From Marinobacterium aestuarii (GTDB taxonomy: Bacteria; Pseudomonadota; Gammaproteobacteria; Pseudomonadales; Balneatricaceae): a stretch of 64,000 bases of DNA. Below, piece after piece: positions 36,874 to 45,731 of the stretch (the first letter of the stretch is position 1; every line of letters starts with the position of its first letter). The notes beneath the pieces are model-generated. The model did no database searches and was not told where the DNA came from. It saw only the letters and a program-made list of their open reading frames with translations. Location of the stretch: contig NZ_CP015839.1 in assembly GCF_001651805.1 (NCBI RefSeq), positions 1,922,001-1,986,000 of the forward strand. Direction: 5' to 3'. The position numbers and the translations under genes are program-made.

Positions 36874-37346
36874 TGGGCGCTGAACTCATAGTGGGCGATG
36901 GTGGGGGCGGTATCGCCAAGGGCTTCAATACGTGCTTGCCATTGCATCTGCTCAGTGGTGCAGATGGCAAGCTCGGTTCTGCCGCGCCACAGGCCTGGCT
37001 GGTCGGCGGATTCGGTCAGCTGCAGACGGTTGATTCCCATGTACATGTTACGTCCCTCCAGTTGCAGGGTGACGCTGCGGGCCTGGATGCCCTCAAGCTG
37101 CAAGCTGAACTCTAGCGCTTCACCGGCCAGAGCAGGGCCTGATACCAGCTCCAGTGTCATGGCCTGGTCGTTGCTGCGGCTGGTGCAGGGCGCGACGGAC
37201 AGGTCGCAGCCCGGCACCATGGCAAGGCTGGGCGTCTGTGATGTTGTGCTGAGCAGGCGCGGCAGCAATAGGATGCTTGCCAGCAGGCATGCTGCCGTTA
37301 ACGTCAACATCAGCAGGGTGCGCGGGGTCTGGGATGTCTCAGACAT
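36870..37346 (-). CDS. membrane-anchored unknown of the copper operon
   Basis: 158 residues with one N-terminal membrane segment (TLLMLTLTAACLLASILLLPRLL); the rest is predicted periplasmic. The soluble part is beta-rich (MTLELVSGPALAGEALEFSLQLEGIQARSVTLQLEGRNMYMGINRLQLT). It has a Met-rich turn (NMYMGINR) and three Cys (VPGCDLSVAPC, LAICTTEQM), which could bind copper. It overlaps the SCO gene by four bases and is first in the operon. Proteins of similar layout occur next to Sco genes in pseudomonads, but I know of no assigned function. A role in copper delivery is inferred from position only. Confidence 0.7.
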   Translation of the reverse strand: MSETSQTPRTLLMLTLTAACLLASILLLPRLLSTTSQTPSLAMVPGCDLSVAPCTSRSNDQAMTLELVSGPALAGEALEFSLQLEGIQARSVTLQLEGRNMYMGINRLQLTESADQPGLWRGRTELAICTTEQMQWQARIEALGDTAPTIAHYEFSAQ

Positions 37347-37451
37347 ATCCGGCTCATTCAGGGCAAAGACGCATTCTAGGACAGCAGGGGGGCTCTGTCG
37401 CTGTGGCTGAATGTCGCAGCGCGGTGTCGCGCTGCGACACGGGAGCCTGCC

Positions 37452-38462
37452 TCAGCGGGGCTCTATACAGCGTTGCAGCTGCCGCTCGATCAGATCCCAG
37501 TCGAGTGCTTCGCGGGCGATGATTTCCACGCGGGAGTCACGCCGCCAGGCGATCTTGTCAATATCATGCTGCTCGAGCACGCGGTTATAAAACACCCAGA
37601 CATAGCCGATTCGAAAGGCGCCCTTGACGCGCAGCGCACCTTCGAGGCCATTGAGCACGACTTCGAGGCGGTCATAGTCGAATACCTCGTCGCGGTGGAA
37701 TACCCAGCCGCAGCTGACAAAATCCGTGCCCTGGCCAATGCGGCGAATCGGTTGTCCGGCCTCCGGCAGCAACAGGGGTTGCGCGGTGGTGGCAGTTGAG
37801 GGGCCTGGTTGCATGGCCTGCTGGCTATGGCTGTCGGGGAACTGGGCGGCCAGGGTATCGTCGCGGATCAGATCCAGTAGCTCAATGGGGAAGCGGCCCT
37901 GGCGTGCCTGTTCAATGCGCTGCTTGGGCGGAAACAGGCCCTGGAGCCCTTGCAGTGCCTTGTCGATCAGGGCGGGGGAGGCGAGGTCGAGTTTGTTAAG
38001 CACTACGATATCGGCCAGGTTGAGCTGATCCTGGAAGGTTTCATGGGCCATGACCCGTGGGTCTTCCAGTAGCTGCGGATCCAGCAGGCAAATGATGGCA
38101 CGCAGATCCAGCACGTCTTTGAAGCTGCCGCTTTGCAAGGTGTCGATAATGCCCTCGGGGTGGCCAAGGCCGGTGGGTTCGATGATCAGGCGCTGGGGCT
38201 TGGCGCTGCGAATCAGGGTGGCGAGTCCCGCCCGCAGGGCAGGTCCCAGGGCGCAGCAGATGCAGCCGCCGGCCAGTTCCTTGATATGCAGGCCATCGGC
38301 ATCGGGCATGGCGGCCTTGTCGACGCCGATCTGACCGAATTCATTGACCAGTACTGCCCAGCGCTCATCGGCGGGCTTCTGGGCCAGCAGCGCGTTGATG
38401 GCCGTGGTTTTGCCGACTCCGAGGAAGCCGGTGATGATATTGACGGGGATTTTGTCGGTCAT
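37452..38462 (-). CDS. COG0523 (CobW/ZNG-like) G3E GTPase metallochaperone
   Basis: 336 residues. The GTPase core shows the P-loop GFLGVGKTT, the metal-binding GGCICC of the COG0523 group (ELAGGCICCALG), EPTGLGHP and the NKLD guanine-specificity motif. The C-terminal CobW domain (FVSCGWVFHRDEVFDYDRLEVVLNGLEGALRVKG) is present. Members deliver zinc, cobalt or other metals to target enzymes. The metal here is unknown: there is no Zur box or cobalamin gene nearby, and the copper genes beside it are a separate leftward unit. The linker (FPDSHSQQAMQPG) contains only two His, so there is no long metal-buffering tail. Confidence 0.9.
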   Translation of the reverse strand: MTDKIPVNIITGFLGVGKTTAINALLAQKPADERWAVLVNEFGQIGVDKAAMPDADGLHIKELAGGCICCALGPALRAGLATLIRSAKPQRLIIEPTGLGHPEGIIDTLQSGSFKDVLDLRAIICLLDPQLLEDPRVMAHETFQDQLNLADIVVLNKLDLASPALIDKALQGLQGLFPPKQRIEQARQGRFPIELLDLIRDDTLAAQFPDSHSQQAMQPGPSTATTAQPLLLPEAGQPIRRIGQGTDFVSCGWVFHRDEVFDYDRLEVVLNGLEGALRVKGAFRIGYVWVFYNRVLEQHDIDKIAWRRDSRVEIIAREALDWDLIERQLQRCIEPR

Positions 38463-38498
38463 CCCGCTACTCCTTGTGCGCTGGGTGTTCGATAGGGT

Positions 38499-39380
38499 TC
38501 AGGTTCTGGCGCGGCCTGATGGTAGCTGCGCAAGCAGCATACCGGCGAGCATCAGGGCGCAGCCCGCCAGAGCGCGGCCGGTCAGTTCCTCATTGAGCAG
38601 CAGCCAGCCACCGAAGGCGGCGAATACCGCTTCCAGACTCATGATGATGGCGGCGTGGGCGGCGGGAGCATGCTTTTGCGCATAGACCTGCAGGGTATAG
38701 GCGACCCCAACCGACAGCAAGCCTGCGTAGGCGATGGGCTGCCAGGCGGCCTTCAGATTGGCGAGGGTAAAGCTGTCTTGTTCATAGATCAATGCCACGC
38801 CAAGACAGAGCAGCGCACAGATCAGAAACTGAATGATCGACAGGCGCAAGCCGTCCAGGTGAGGCGCCAGGCGGCCTATGATCAGTACGTGGCCGGCCCA
38901 GAACGCTGCACCTATGAGCTCCAGCAGGTCGCCCCGGTTGATAACCATGGCAGCGTTGATACTGAGGAAGTAAAGCCCCACCAGTGCCAGGGAGGCGCCG
39001 ACCCAGATAGCACGGCTTACCGGTTGTCCCATCAGCCGGGCCGCAATTGGCACCAGCACTATATAGAGGCCGGTGATAAAGCCCGCATTGCCGGCGGTGG
39101 TGTAGAGCAGGCCAGCCTGTTGCAGGGATGCACCACAAAAAAGCAGGCTGCCGGCGGCCAGGCCGCCGCGCAATAGCGGGCGCCACTCGCCTTGGCCTGC
39201 GCGGGCGCGGAATATGAGCGTCAGGGGCAGCAGTGAAAGGGCGCCGAGCAAAAATCGTGCGGCATTAAAGCCAAAGGGCCCCAGGTGATCCATGCCAAGG
39301 CGCTGGGCGACAAAGGCGAGCCCCCAGATTGCGGCTACCAGCAGCAACAACAGATTGGCTTTAAGTCGCACATTGGCCAT
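38499..39380 (-). CDS. EamA/DMT family transporter
   Basis: I start at Met 39380 (MANVRLKANLLLLLVAAIWG), giving 293 residues; the longer frame from 39464 adds a non-hydrophobic stretch. Ten membrane helices with two EamA repeats: the first opens with AAIWGLAFVAQRLGMDHLGPFGFNAARFLLGAL and the second with GAAFWAGHVLIIGRLAPHLDG. The family exports metabolites such as amino acids, but the substrate cannot be read from sequence. It ends 36 bases before the COG0523 gene start, so the two may be co-transcribed. Confidence 0.88.
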   Translation of the reverse strand: MANVRLKANLLLLLVAAIWGLAFVAQRLGMDHLGPFGFNAARFLLGALSLLPLTLIFRARAGQGEWRPLLRGGLAAGSLLFCGASLQQAGLLYTTAGNAGFITGLYIVLVPIAARLMGQPVSRAIWVGASLALVGLYFLSINAAMVINRGDLLELIGAAFWAGHVLIIGRLAPHLDGLRLSIIQFLICALLCLGVALIYEQDSFTLANLKAAWQPIAYAGLLSVGVAYTLQVYAQKHAPAAHAAIIMSLEAVFAAFGGWLLLNEELTGRALAGCALMLAGMLLAQLPSGRART

Positions 39381-39539
39381 GGTGGCGCCGTCTCTCGATC
39401 CTTGAAAGTGCGCTAGGGTATCCCCGGGGCCGGCGCTGGTAAACCGGTTATTGCAACATTTCACCTGACTGGAGTGCAGGGGGATGCAGTATATGGATTA
39501 AACACTTATAGTGTTTTGAGGGGCTTTCTTCTCTGTACA

Positions 39540-39616
39540 TATTAACCCGGTGGGTTAAGACCTGAAGCAGGGGGGGCTTCATCACTGGGTCCTTCGTTGA
39601 AACCAAGGGCCCATGC
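39540..39616 (+). repeat. three-hairpin dispersed repeat, copy 2
   Basis: Same element as 34003-34077 in the opposite orientation. Hairpins: TTAACCC-GGT-GGGTTAA, GAAGC...GGCTTC, and GGGTCCTT paired to AAGGGCCC. The last bases include the ATG at 39613, which is why I do not use that codon as the start of the downstream gene. Confidence 0.7.
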
Positions 39617-39705
39617 GAACACGTTTAATAGTGCCATTGATGGCGATGCCTGTGCTGTCGCAACTCGGCAGTGTCGGGCCTCACTCCCGGAATCGGGGAC
39701 TGGAT

Positions 39706-42354
39706 ATGACCGATAGTTTCAGGCCCTTGCGCCTAACGATGCTGATCTTGTCGCTGCTGCTGCTGCTGTCTGTCGTTTCCTACGGCTGGTTCAGCTGGAA
39801 CGAGGTGAGGCGCAACGTGACGCAGGATCTGCAGCAGCAGAACGCGGCCTTTATTGATCAGACCGAGACGTTTTTCCGCCTGCAGGAACAGTTGCTGCTG
39901 TCTGCAGGATCTCCGCTGGTGCAGGATAACCGTCTGCGCCGTTCCGAGTTGCAGGCGGCGCTGGATATGTTGTCTGCTACTGTGCCGCAAATTCGTGGGC
40001 TGGGTGTGCTTGATCGTCGCGGCGAGCTGCTGCTGGGGGTGGGCGCTGACATGGCGGCGGATCTCAGTCTGACCTCAAGTGATGCCATCACCCAGGCGCG
40101 CTATACCGAACACCTCAAGCTGGGGGCGGCCTTTCGTCTTGATGTCGATTCAGTCGCGCTCTTGCCCGCCTTTCTGGCTCTGCCCGACAAGGACGGCAAT
40201 GTGCTGGCGCTGCTGGTGGCGCTGTACAGCATCAATGGGCAGGATTCGATCTGGCAAAACGTGCAGCGTCGATACGGCGCCAACCTCTGGTTGCTGGCGG
40301 ATGATGGCAAGCTGCGCTATGCCCACCCCATGACGGGAGGCATGTTGCGTGATCTTGCCACTATGAAGGTCGATACCCAGACACTTGCAGAACTGCAGCT
40401 GCGCGGTGGCTATGGCATGAGTGGCGATGCCTTTTCGCTGGCTCTCAATGATGAATCGGTGGTGGTGCAGTCGCAGTTGCTGCCGCAGTATCAGTTTGTC
40501 TCCGCTGCCTTTCTGCCGCTGCGTCAGCTGTTCTGGCTTTGGCTCGGCAAGGTGCAGTCCGTGGGCACCGTGGTGGCGTTGTTTCTGCTGGTCGCGCTGC
40601 TGGTCTATCGCTTGATCTGGCTGGCCGGTACACGGCTGGTCAATGCCCGTATCACCGCCGAGAGTAATCTGCTGAAGTTGTCCCAGGCGATTGAGCAGAG
40701 CCAGGACAGCGTTGTGGTGACCGACAGTAGCTGGTGTATCGAATATGCCAACCGTCGCTTCGAGGGGGAGGTCAAGCAGGATGAGGCTCGCCTCAAGGGG
40801 GTGCCGGTCACGAACTTTTCCCCCCATGACATGCTGCGTGACGATCTGCAGCAGATTCAGGGCAAGGTGCTGGACAACGGCAGCTGGTGCGGCGAGCGCC
40901 AGAGGGCCGGTACCGAGCAATGGTATGAGTTTTCGATTTCGCTGGTGGAAATTTCCGAGTCGGACGATGTCAGTTTTATCCTGATCGGTCAGGATATTTC
41001 CGAGCGCAAGGCCGCAGAAGCATTGCTCTACCAGCAAGCCAATTTCGATTCACTGACGCAATTGCCCAACCGGCGCCGGGCCAGCGAGCTGATTACACAG
41101 GCGCTGGAGCAGGCCTGGAGTAGCCAAAGTGAAGTGGCGCTACTGTATCTGGATCTGGACAACTTCAAGCAGATTAACGATACCTTCGGACATTTGTTCG
41201 GTGATCAGGTGCTGGTCAGGGTCGCTCAGCGCCTGCAGCAGGTGTTGGGTGCTGATGGCAGCCTGGCGCACATGAGTGGCGATGAATTCCTGATCCATTT
41301 CAGCTTTCAGAACAGGTCCCAGATCGAACAGGTGGCGGGCAATATACTCGCGGCCTTTCGCGCACCCCTGCCGTTGCAGGGCAAGAATCTGAGCATGTCG
41401 ATCAGTATTGGCATATCGCGCTATCCGGTCGACAGCCCCGATGCTCAGGGGCTGATTCGTGATGCCGACCTTGCGCTCTATGAGTCCAAGCGTTGTGGTC
41501 GCGGTCGTTTTACCTTTTTTGATGCCGAGCTCGACAAGCGCATGAAACGCCGGCTCGAGATTGAACATCAGCTGCCCATTGCGCTGAAGAGCGGCGAACT
41601 CTTTATGGTGTACCAGAGCAAGAACTCGATCGAAAGCGGCGAGATTCTGGGCTTTGAGGCCCTGATGCGTCTGAACAGTCGCTCGCTGGGTGCGGTCGGT
41701 CCCGCCGAGTTTATTGAGATCGCCGAGGAAAACGGGTTTATCGAGGAGCTGGGTCGCTTTGCGCTTAGGCAGGGCTGTGAGGATCTGGCCCGGTTTCAGG
41801 CCATTGGCGGCCGTTCGCTGACCATGGCCATCAATGTGTCGGTGCGTCAGCTGCTGGATGATTCGATTGTCGGCTATACCCGCCAGATGATAACCGATAA
41901 CCGTCTTGATCCGGCGACGCTGGAGCTCGAAATCACCGAGTCACTGCTGGCCGAAAACCTGGCGCTGGTAATGCCGCGCCTCGAACAGCTACGTGCGCTG
42001 GGTCTGTCCCTGACGATCGACGACTTTGGCACCGGCTACAGTTCCCTTAGCTATCTGACCCGCTTCCCGGTGGCAACGCTCAAGATCGACAAGTGCTTCA
42101 TCGACGAGCTGGAAAAACACGCCAACGATGCCACCGTGGTACGTACCATTATCCAGATGGGCCATGCGCTTGGGCTGAAGGTGGTCGCTGAAGGGCTGGA
42201 GCTTGAATCCCAGTGGCGCATCCTGCGCCAGTTCGGCTGCGACGTTGGGCAGGGGTATCTGTTTTCAAAACCGCTTGACTTTGACCAGGCCGAGCGACTG
42301 CTGCAGACCACGGCAAAGATTCCGCTGCTGCGCCCGGCCAGGGAAGATCACTGA
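39706..42354 (+). CDS. membrane-bound PAS-GGDEF-EAL c-di-GMP enzyme
   Basis: I start at ATG 39706 (MTDSFRPLRLTMLILSLLLLL), giving 882 residues, because the upstream ATG at 39613 lies in a repeat element. Domains: membrane helix 1 (about 11-30), a periplasmic sensor region (about 31-290), membrane helix 2 (about 292-320), PAS (about 335-450), GGDEF (about 455-620) and EAL (about 625-880). The GGDEF signature reads MSGDEF, and the EAL domain keeps GFEALMR, EITES, TIDDFGTGYSS and AEGLE. It is therefore probably an active c-di-GMP phosphodiesterase, with reduced or regulatory cyclase function. There is no HAMP or LapD-type periplasmic motif. It could influence the adhesin, but that is speculation. 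Confidence 0.88.
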   Translation: MTDSFRPLRLTMLILSLLLLLSVVSYGWFSWNEVRRNVTQDLQQQNAAFIDQTETFFRLQEQLLLSAGSPLVQDNRLRRSELQAALDMLSATVPQIRGLGVLDRRGELLLGVGADMAADLSLTSSDAITQARYTEHLKLGAAFRLDVDSVALLPAFLALPDKDGNVLALLVALYSINGQDSIWQNVQRRYGANLWLLADDGKLRYAHPMTGGMLRDLATMKVDTQTLAELQLRGGYGMSGDAFSLALNDESVVVQSQLLPQYQFVSAAFLPLRQLFWLWLGKVQSVGTVVALFLLVALLVYRLIWLAGTRLVNARITAESNLLKLSQAIEQSQDSVVVTDSSWCIEYANRRFEGEVKQDEARLKGVPVTNFSPHDMLRDDLQQIQGKVLDNGSWCGERQRAGTEQWYEFSISLVEISESDDVSFILIGQDISERKAAEALLYQQANFDSLTQLPNRRRASELITQALEQAWSSQSEVALLYLDLDNFKQINDTFGHLFGDQVLVRVAQRLQQVLGADGSLAHMSGDEFLIHFSFQNRSQIEQVAGNILAAFRAPLPLQGKNLSMSISIGISRYPVDSPDAQGLIRDADLALYESKRCGRGRFTFFDAELDKRMKRRLEIEHQLPIALKSGELFMVYQSKNSIESGEILGFEALMRLNSRSLGAVGPAEFIEIAEENGFIEELGRFALRQGCEDLARFQAIGGRSLTMAINVSVRQLLDDSIVGYTRQMITDNRLDPATLELEITESLLAENLALVMPRLEQLRALGLSLTIDDFGTGYSSLSYLTRFPVATLKIDKCFIDELEKHANDATVVRTIIQMGHALGLKVVAEGLELESQWRILRQFGCDVGQGYLFSKPLDFDQAERLLQTTAKIPLLRPAREDH

Positions 42355-42382
42355 GTGCAGCGAGATTTGTGTTAATGCCTGC

Positions 42383-45031
42383 TCAGGCATGTTCGATCAG
42401 CGCCTTGAGCTCGGGAATGCAGGAGCCACAGTTGGTGCCGCAGCTCAGCGCCTTGCCCAGGGACTCGACCGAGTTGGCACCCGCCTTCATCGCCTGACGA
42501 ATGCGCTTTTCCCCCACCTGGAAACAGGAACAGATGATTGCCCCCTGATCCGGTGCGCCTTCGCTGGCGCGGCCCGACAGTAATTGCATGCGTTCCTTGG
42601 TCGTGAGGCTGCGTCCCAGCTGGGTCGACAGCCAGGCAGGCGGCGGCAGTTCAGCGTCGCAACTGGCAATAAACACCCATAACAGGCGGCCGTCCCTAAA
42701 GGCGGCGGCGCGATAGTGGTTGGCGTGGCTGTCCAGCAGCTCGATCAGGTCGGTGCTGGCAGGTAGCCAGCTTTTGACCCAGTCCGACCAGTCCGGTCTG
42801 TCATTGAACCCCGCCAGCGCATAGCGTTCCCCCTGCTCCAGCGTGACACGGCTCCAGTAGTCACTGGCGGGCGTCTCAATGGCGTCCAGGCTCAGCAGCA
42901 TCCCCTGCCAGCGCGGGCGCAGGCCCTGCATGCGCACCGGACTCTGTTTCAGCTCGGGTTGCCCGGAGACCGGATCCGTGACGGCGGCCACCAGGGCATC
43001 GACAGCGCCGTGGGATGCATAGCGATCATTCCAGTGGATGGGGGCAAACAGTGATCCTGGTTGCTGATTCGGGGTCACCCGAGCGCGCCCGATATATTCA
43101 GCATTGAGGGCTGAAAGGCTGACCAGGTCACCGCTGTGAATGCGCTGCTGTTGTGCATCCCGTTCACTGATTTCGATGTAGGGTTCGTCGCAGTGGTCCA
43201 GCAGACGCGGGCTGCGGGCGGTGCGGGTCATGGTATGCCACTGATCCCGGCTGCGCCCGGTATTGAGTACGAAGTCACCGTCCCGGCAGGGATTGGCTGG
43301 CATGCGGGCATCTATAGGCAGCAGGCGGGCGCGGCCCGAGGCTGTAAAGAAGTGGCCGTCTGCGAACATGCGCGCCGTGCCTTCGGGGGAGGTATCGGTG
43401 ACGGGCCACTGGATGGGTGCCAGGGCGTCGTACTGGTTGCGGGTCAGGTCGGCCAGGGCGGAGATATCAAAATCCCGGCTGCCCTGGTTGCGATAGCCCG
43501 ACAGGCGGGCGTGTTCCTGAAAGATGTCCGCCGGGTGCCGGTACGCGAAAGCGTCACCGAAGCCCAGGCGTGCGGCGACATCGCAGACGATCTGCCAGTC
43601 GTGGCGAGCCTCGCCAGGAGCCTGCAAGAAGCCGCGCTGGCGCGAGATGCGGCGTTCCGAATTGGTGACGGTGCCGTTTTTCTCGGCCCAGGTGGTGGCC
43701 GGCAGCAGCACGTCGGCCAGGGCCGTGGTGTCGGTCTGCTCGACACAGTCACTGACCACCACCAGTTCGCACTGCTGCAGGGCGCGGCGTACCTGGGCCG
43801 AGTCCGGCAGGCTCACCGCCGGGTTGGTGCCAATGATCCAGACGGCCTTGACGTCGCCGCGCTCAATTGCCTGAAACAGATCCACGGCCTTGAGGCCAGG
43901 CGCCTGCGCCATTTTGGGGGCTTGCCAGAAGTCGGCCACTGTTTCCAGGTGAGTCGGGTTGTCGAACTCCATATGGGCCGCCAGCTGGTTGGCCAGGCCG
44001 CCGACTTCGCGCCCGCCCATGGCGTTGGGCTGGCCGGTAATGGAAAACGGGCTGGCGCCGGGCTTGCCGACACGCCCTGTGGCCAGGTGACAGTTGATGA
44101 TGGCGTTGGCCTTGTCGGTGCCGGAGGACGACTGGTTGATGCCCTGGGAGTAAAACGTCAGGCTGCGCTCGGTGCGGGCGAAATGCTCGAACAGCCACTG
44201 CACGTCCGCAGGCTCAAGACCGCAGTAGGCCGCGGTGGTCATCAGGTCCGGGCACTGCTGCTGGGCCTGGGTCAGGGCGGCGTCAAAGCCTTCGCAGTGC
44301 TGCGCAATATAGTCGTCGTCCAGCGCATCGTTCTGCGCCAGGTAGCTCAGCAGACCGTTGAACAGAAAGGCATCACTGCCGGGCTTGAGGGCCAGGTGGC
44401 GGTCGGCCAGGTCACAGGTGGCGGTACGTCTTGGATCCAGTACCACGACCTGCATGTCCGGGCGGGCCTGTTTGGCTCTTGCCAGGCGCTGATACAGGAT
44501 GGGGTGGGCCCAGGCGGCATTGGAGCCCACCAGTATGACCAGGTCGGCCTCGTCGAGGTCGTCGTAGCAGGCGGGTACGGTGTCGCTGCCAAAGGCGCGC
44601 TTTTGCCCGGCGACCGCCGAAGACATGCACAGGCGCGAGTTGGTATCGACATTGGCGCTGCCGATAAAGCCTTTCATCAGCTTGTTGGCGACGTAATAGT
44701 CTTCGGTCAGGATCTGGCCCGACAGGTAAAAGGCGACCGAGTCGGGGCCATGCTGATCGATCAGGCGGGCGAAGGTATCGGCGACCTTGTCCAGCGCGCT
44801 GTCCCAGCTGACGCGCTGACCCTGAATCTGCGGGTACAGCAGACGGCCCTCGGGGCCTGCGGTTTCATGCAGCGCCGAGCCCTTGACGCAAAGACGGCCG
44901 TTGTTGGCCGGGTGCGATGCATCGCCGCTCACCGCGATCAGGCGGTTGTCACTAACGCGCGCCTCGACACCACAGCCGACGCCGCAGTAGGGGCAGGTGG
45001 TCAGGGTGCTGGACTCAGGTTTGTTCTTCAT
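42383..45031 (-). CDS. nasA: assimilatory nitrate reductase catalytic subunit
   Basis: About 882 residues from ATG 45031 (a GTG at 45043 is the longer option). Reduces nitrate to nitrite in the cytoplasm. The N-terminal [4Fe-4S] site is CPYCGVGCGVE with a later CVKGSALHE. Molybdopterin-guanine dinucleotide segments follow (SNAAWAHPILYQRL; IIGTNPAVSLPDSAQVRRAL; LLPATTWAEKNGTVTNSERRISRQRGFL; NTGRSRDQWHTMTRTARSPRLL). The C-terminal 60 residues form a BFD-type [2Fe-2S] domain (IICSCFQVGEKRI...GTNCGSCIPELKALI), as in Klebsiella-type NasA. There is no Tat signal, as expected. Last gene of the leftward cluster, with its own leader containing a sigma54-like promoter and an ANTAR-type attenuator. Confidence 0.96.
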   Translation of the reverse strand: MKNKPESSTLTTCPYCGVGCGVEARVSDNRLIAVSGDASHPANNGRLCVKGSALHETAGPEGRLLYPQIQGQRVSWDSALDKVADTFARLIDQHGPDSVAFYLSGQILTEDYYVANKLMKGFIGSANVDTNSRLCMSSAVAGQKRAFGSDTVPACYDDLDEADLVILVGSNAAWAHPILYQRLARAKQARPDMQVVVLDPRRTATCDLADRHLALKPGSDAFLFNGLLSYLAQNDALDDDYIAQHCEGFDAALTQAQQQCPDLMTTAAYCGLEPADVQWLFEHFARTERSLTFYSQGINQSSSGTDKANAIINCHLATGRVGKPGASPFSITGQPNAMGGREVGGLANQLAAHMEFDNPTHLETVADFWQAPKMAQAPGLKAVDLFQAIERGDVKAVWIIGTNPAVSLPDSAQVRRALQQCELVVVSDCVEQTDTTALADVLLPATTWAEKNGTVTNSERRISRQRGFLQAPGEARHDWQIVCDVAARLGFGDAFAYRHPADIFQEHARLSGYRNQGSRDFDISALADLTRNQYDALAPIQWPVTDTSPEGTARMFADGHFFTASGRARLLPIDARMPANPCRDGDFVLNTGRSRDQWHTMTRTARSPRLLDHCDEPYIEISERDAQQQRIHSGDLVSLSALNAEYIGRARVTPNQQPGSLFAPIHWNDRYASHGAVDALVAAVTDPVSGQPELKQSPVRMQGLRPRWQGMLLSLDAIETPASDYWSRVTLEQGERYALAGFNDRPDWSDWVKSWLPASTDLIELLDSHANHYRAAAFRDGRLLWVFIASCDAELPPPAWLSTQLGRSLTTKERMQLLSGRASEGAPDQGAIICSCFQVGEKRIRQAMKAGANSVESLGKALSCGTNCGSCIPELKALIEHA

Positions 45032-45112
45032 GATGGGTTCCACTCGCCGTGTCGTTCAGACCTGGGTGTATGGGGAGTCAGGCGCACAGGCAACTTGGAA
45101 AACAGTGCGCAT

Positions 45113-45151
45113 AAAAAAACGCCACCTCCCGCCAAGTGGCAGGAGATGGCG
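45113..45151 (-). terminator. attenuator terminator in the nasA leader
   Basis: Leftward, CGCCATCTCCTGCC pairs with GGCGGGAGGTGGCG (one G-T pair and one A-G style imperfection) and is followed by seven T (45119-45113). It stands 82 bases before the nasA start, inside the leader, so it must be bypassed for nasA expression. Confidence 0.8.
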
Positions 45152-45160
45152 CCATTGCCA
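45147..45160 (-). promoter_or_regulatory. ANTAR-type stem-loop in the nasA leader
   Basis: Leftward, TGGC-AATGGC-GCCA: a hexaloop with A at position 1 and G at position 4, the pattern recognised by ANTAR regulators such as NasT. Its 3' arm shares bases with the 5' arm of the terminator, so the two structures exclude each other. Confidence 0.65.
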
Positions 45161-45238
45161 ACTTCCACGTTAGGGGCCGGGCCGGTGAGAATCAGATCTC
45201 GCGGGGCACGACACTTTTCGTTCTATTGTTATTGGTTA

Positions 45239-45254
45239 TGCGAATGTCATGCCA
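45239..45254 (-). promoter_or_regulatory. sigma54-like promoter of nasA
   Basis: Leftward, TGGCAT-N5-TCGCA with GG and GC at the -24/-12 spacing; one base differs from the TTGC element. About 80 bases upstream of the hexaloop stem. Confidence 0.55.
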
Positions 45255-45375
45255 GTTTATTATTTTTCCCAAAATGCCCATGGCATTGGCGTTTCCGGGT
45301 GTGAATCGCGGCAGTGGGGGACTGTTGCGGTACATAAAGGAGCCGTTTGGGTGCGTGCCTGATCCCGCATGCCCC

Positions 45376-45720
45376 TTAACGGGGCGTCGGGTCGATCAGC
45401 AGTACGTCATCCCGCAGGCTTACCTGCCAGGTGGCGAGTTTCACTGTCTCGTCCTCGAAGCACTGGCCGTCGATCAGGCTGAAGCGCTGCTTGTACAGCG
45501 GCGAGGCGACCACAGGCACATCGGCGATGGAGCCGACGATGCCGCGGGACAATACATTGGCCTGGCCGAAGGGGTCGTGATTGTCGATGGCGTAGACCTG
45601 TTCGTCGTCCGGCAGGTAGAAGAGTGCCACCTGGCGGCCGTCCACCAGGGCGCAGACGCCGCTGTTGGGGACCAGGTCGGCTTTGCTGCACAGGGAAATC
45701 AGTTTTGTGTTGGTGGTCAT
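45376..45720 (-). CDS. nirD: nitrite reductase (NADH) small subunit NirD
   Basis: 114 residues with a Rieske-like fold but without the CxH...CxxH cluster ligands, as usual for NirD (VALFYLPDDEQVYAIDNHDPFGQANVLSRGIVG; VVASPLYKQRFSLIDGQC). It partners with NirB to reduce nitrite to ammonium in the cytoplasm. It starts 11 bases after the nirB stop. A 345-base leader region for nasA follows it. Confidence 0.95.
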   Translation of the reverse strand: MTTNTKLISLCSKADLVPNSGVCALVDGRQVALFYLPDDEQVYAIDNHDPFGQANVLSRGIVGSIADVPVVASPLYKQRFSLIDGQCFEDETVKLATWQVSLRDDVLLIDPTPR

Positions 45721-45731
45721 GGTTTGATTCC

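Noticed and set aside
39706-42354. LapD, partner of the LapA-type adhesin
   Set aside because: The protein has a PAS domain, an intact EAL and no HAMP or LapD-type periplasmic motif; LapD has degenerate GGDEF and EAL sites.
43136-45304. 722-residue open frame on the plus strand
   Set aside because: Antisense to nasA and its leader; no domain, no ribosome site.
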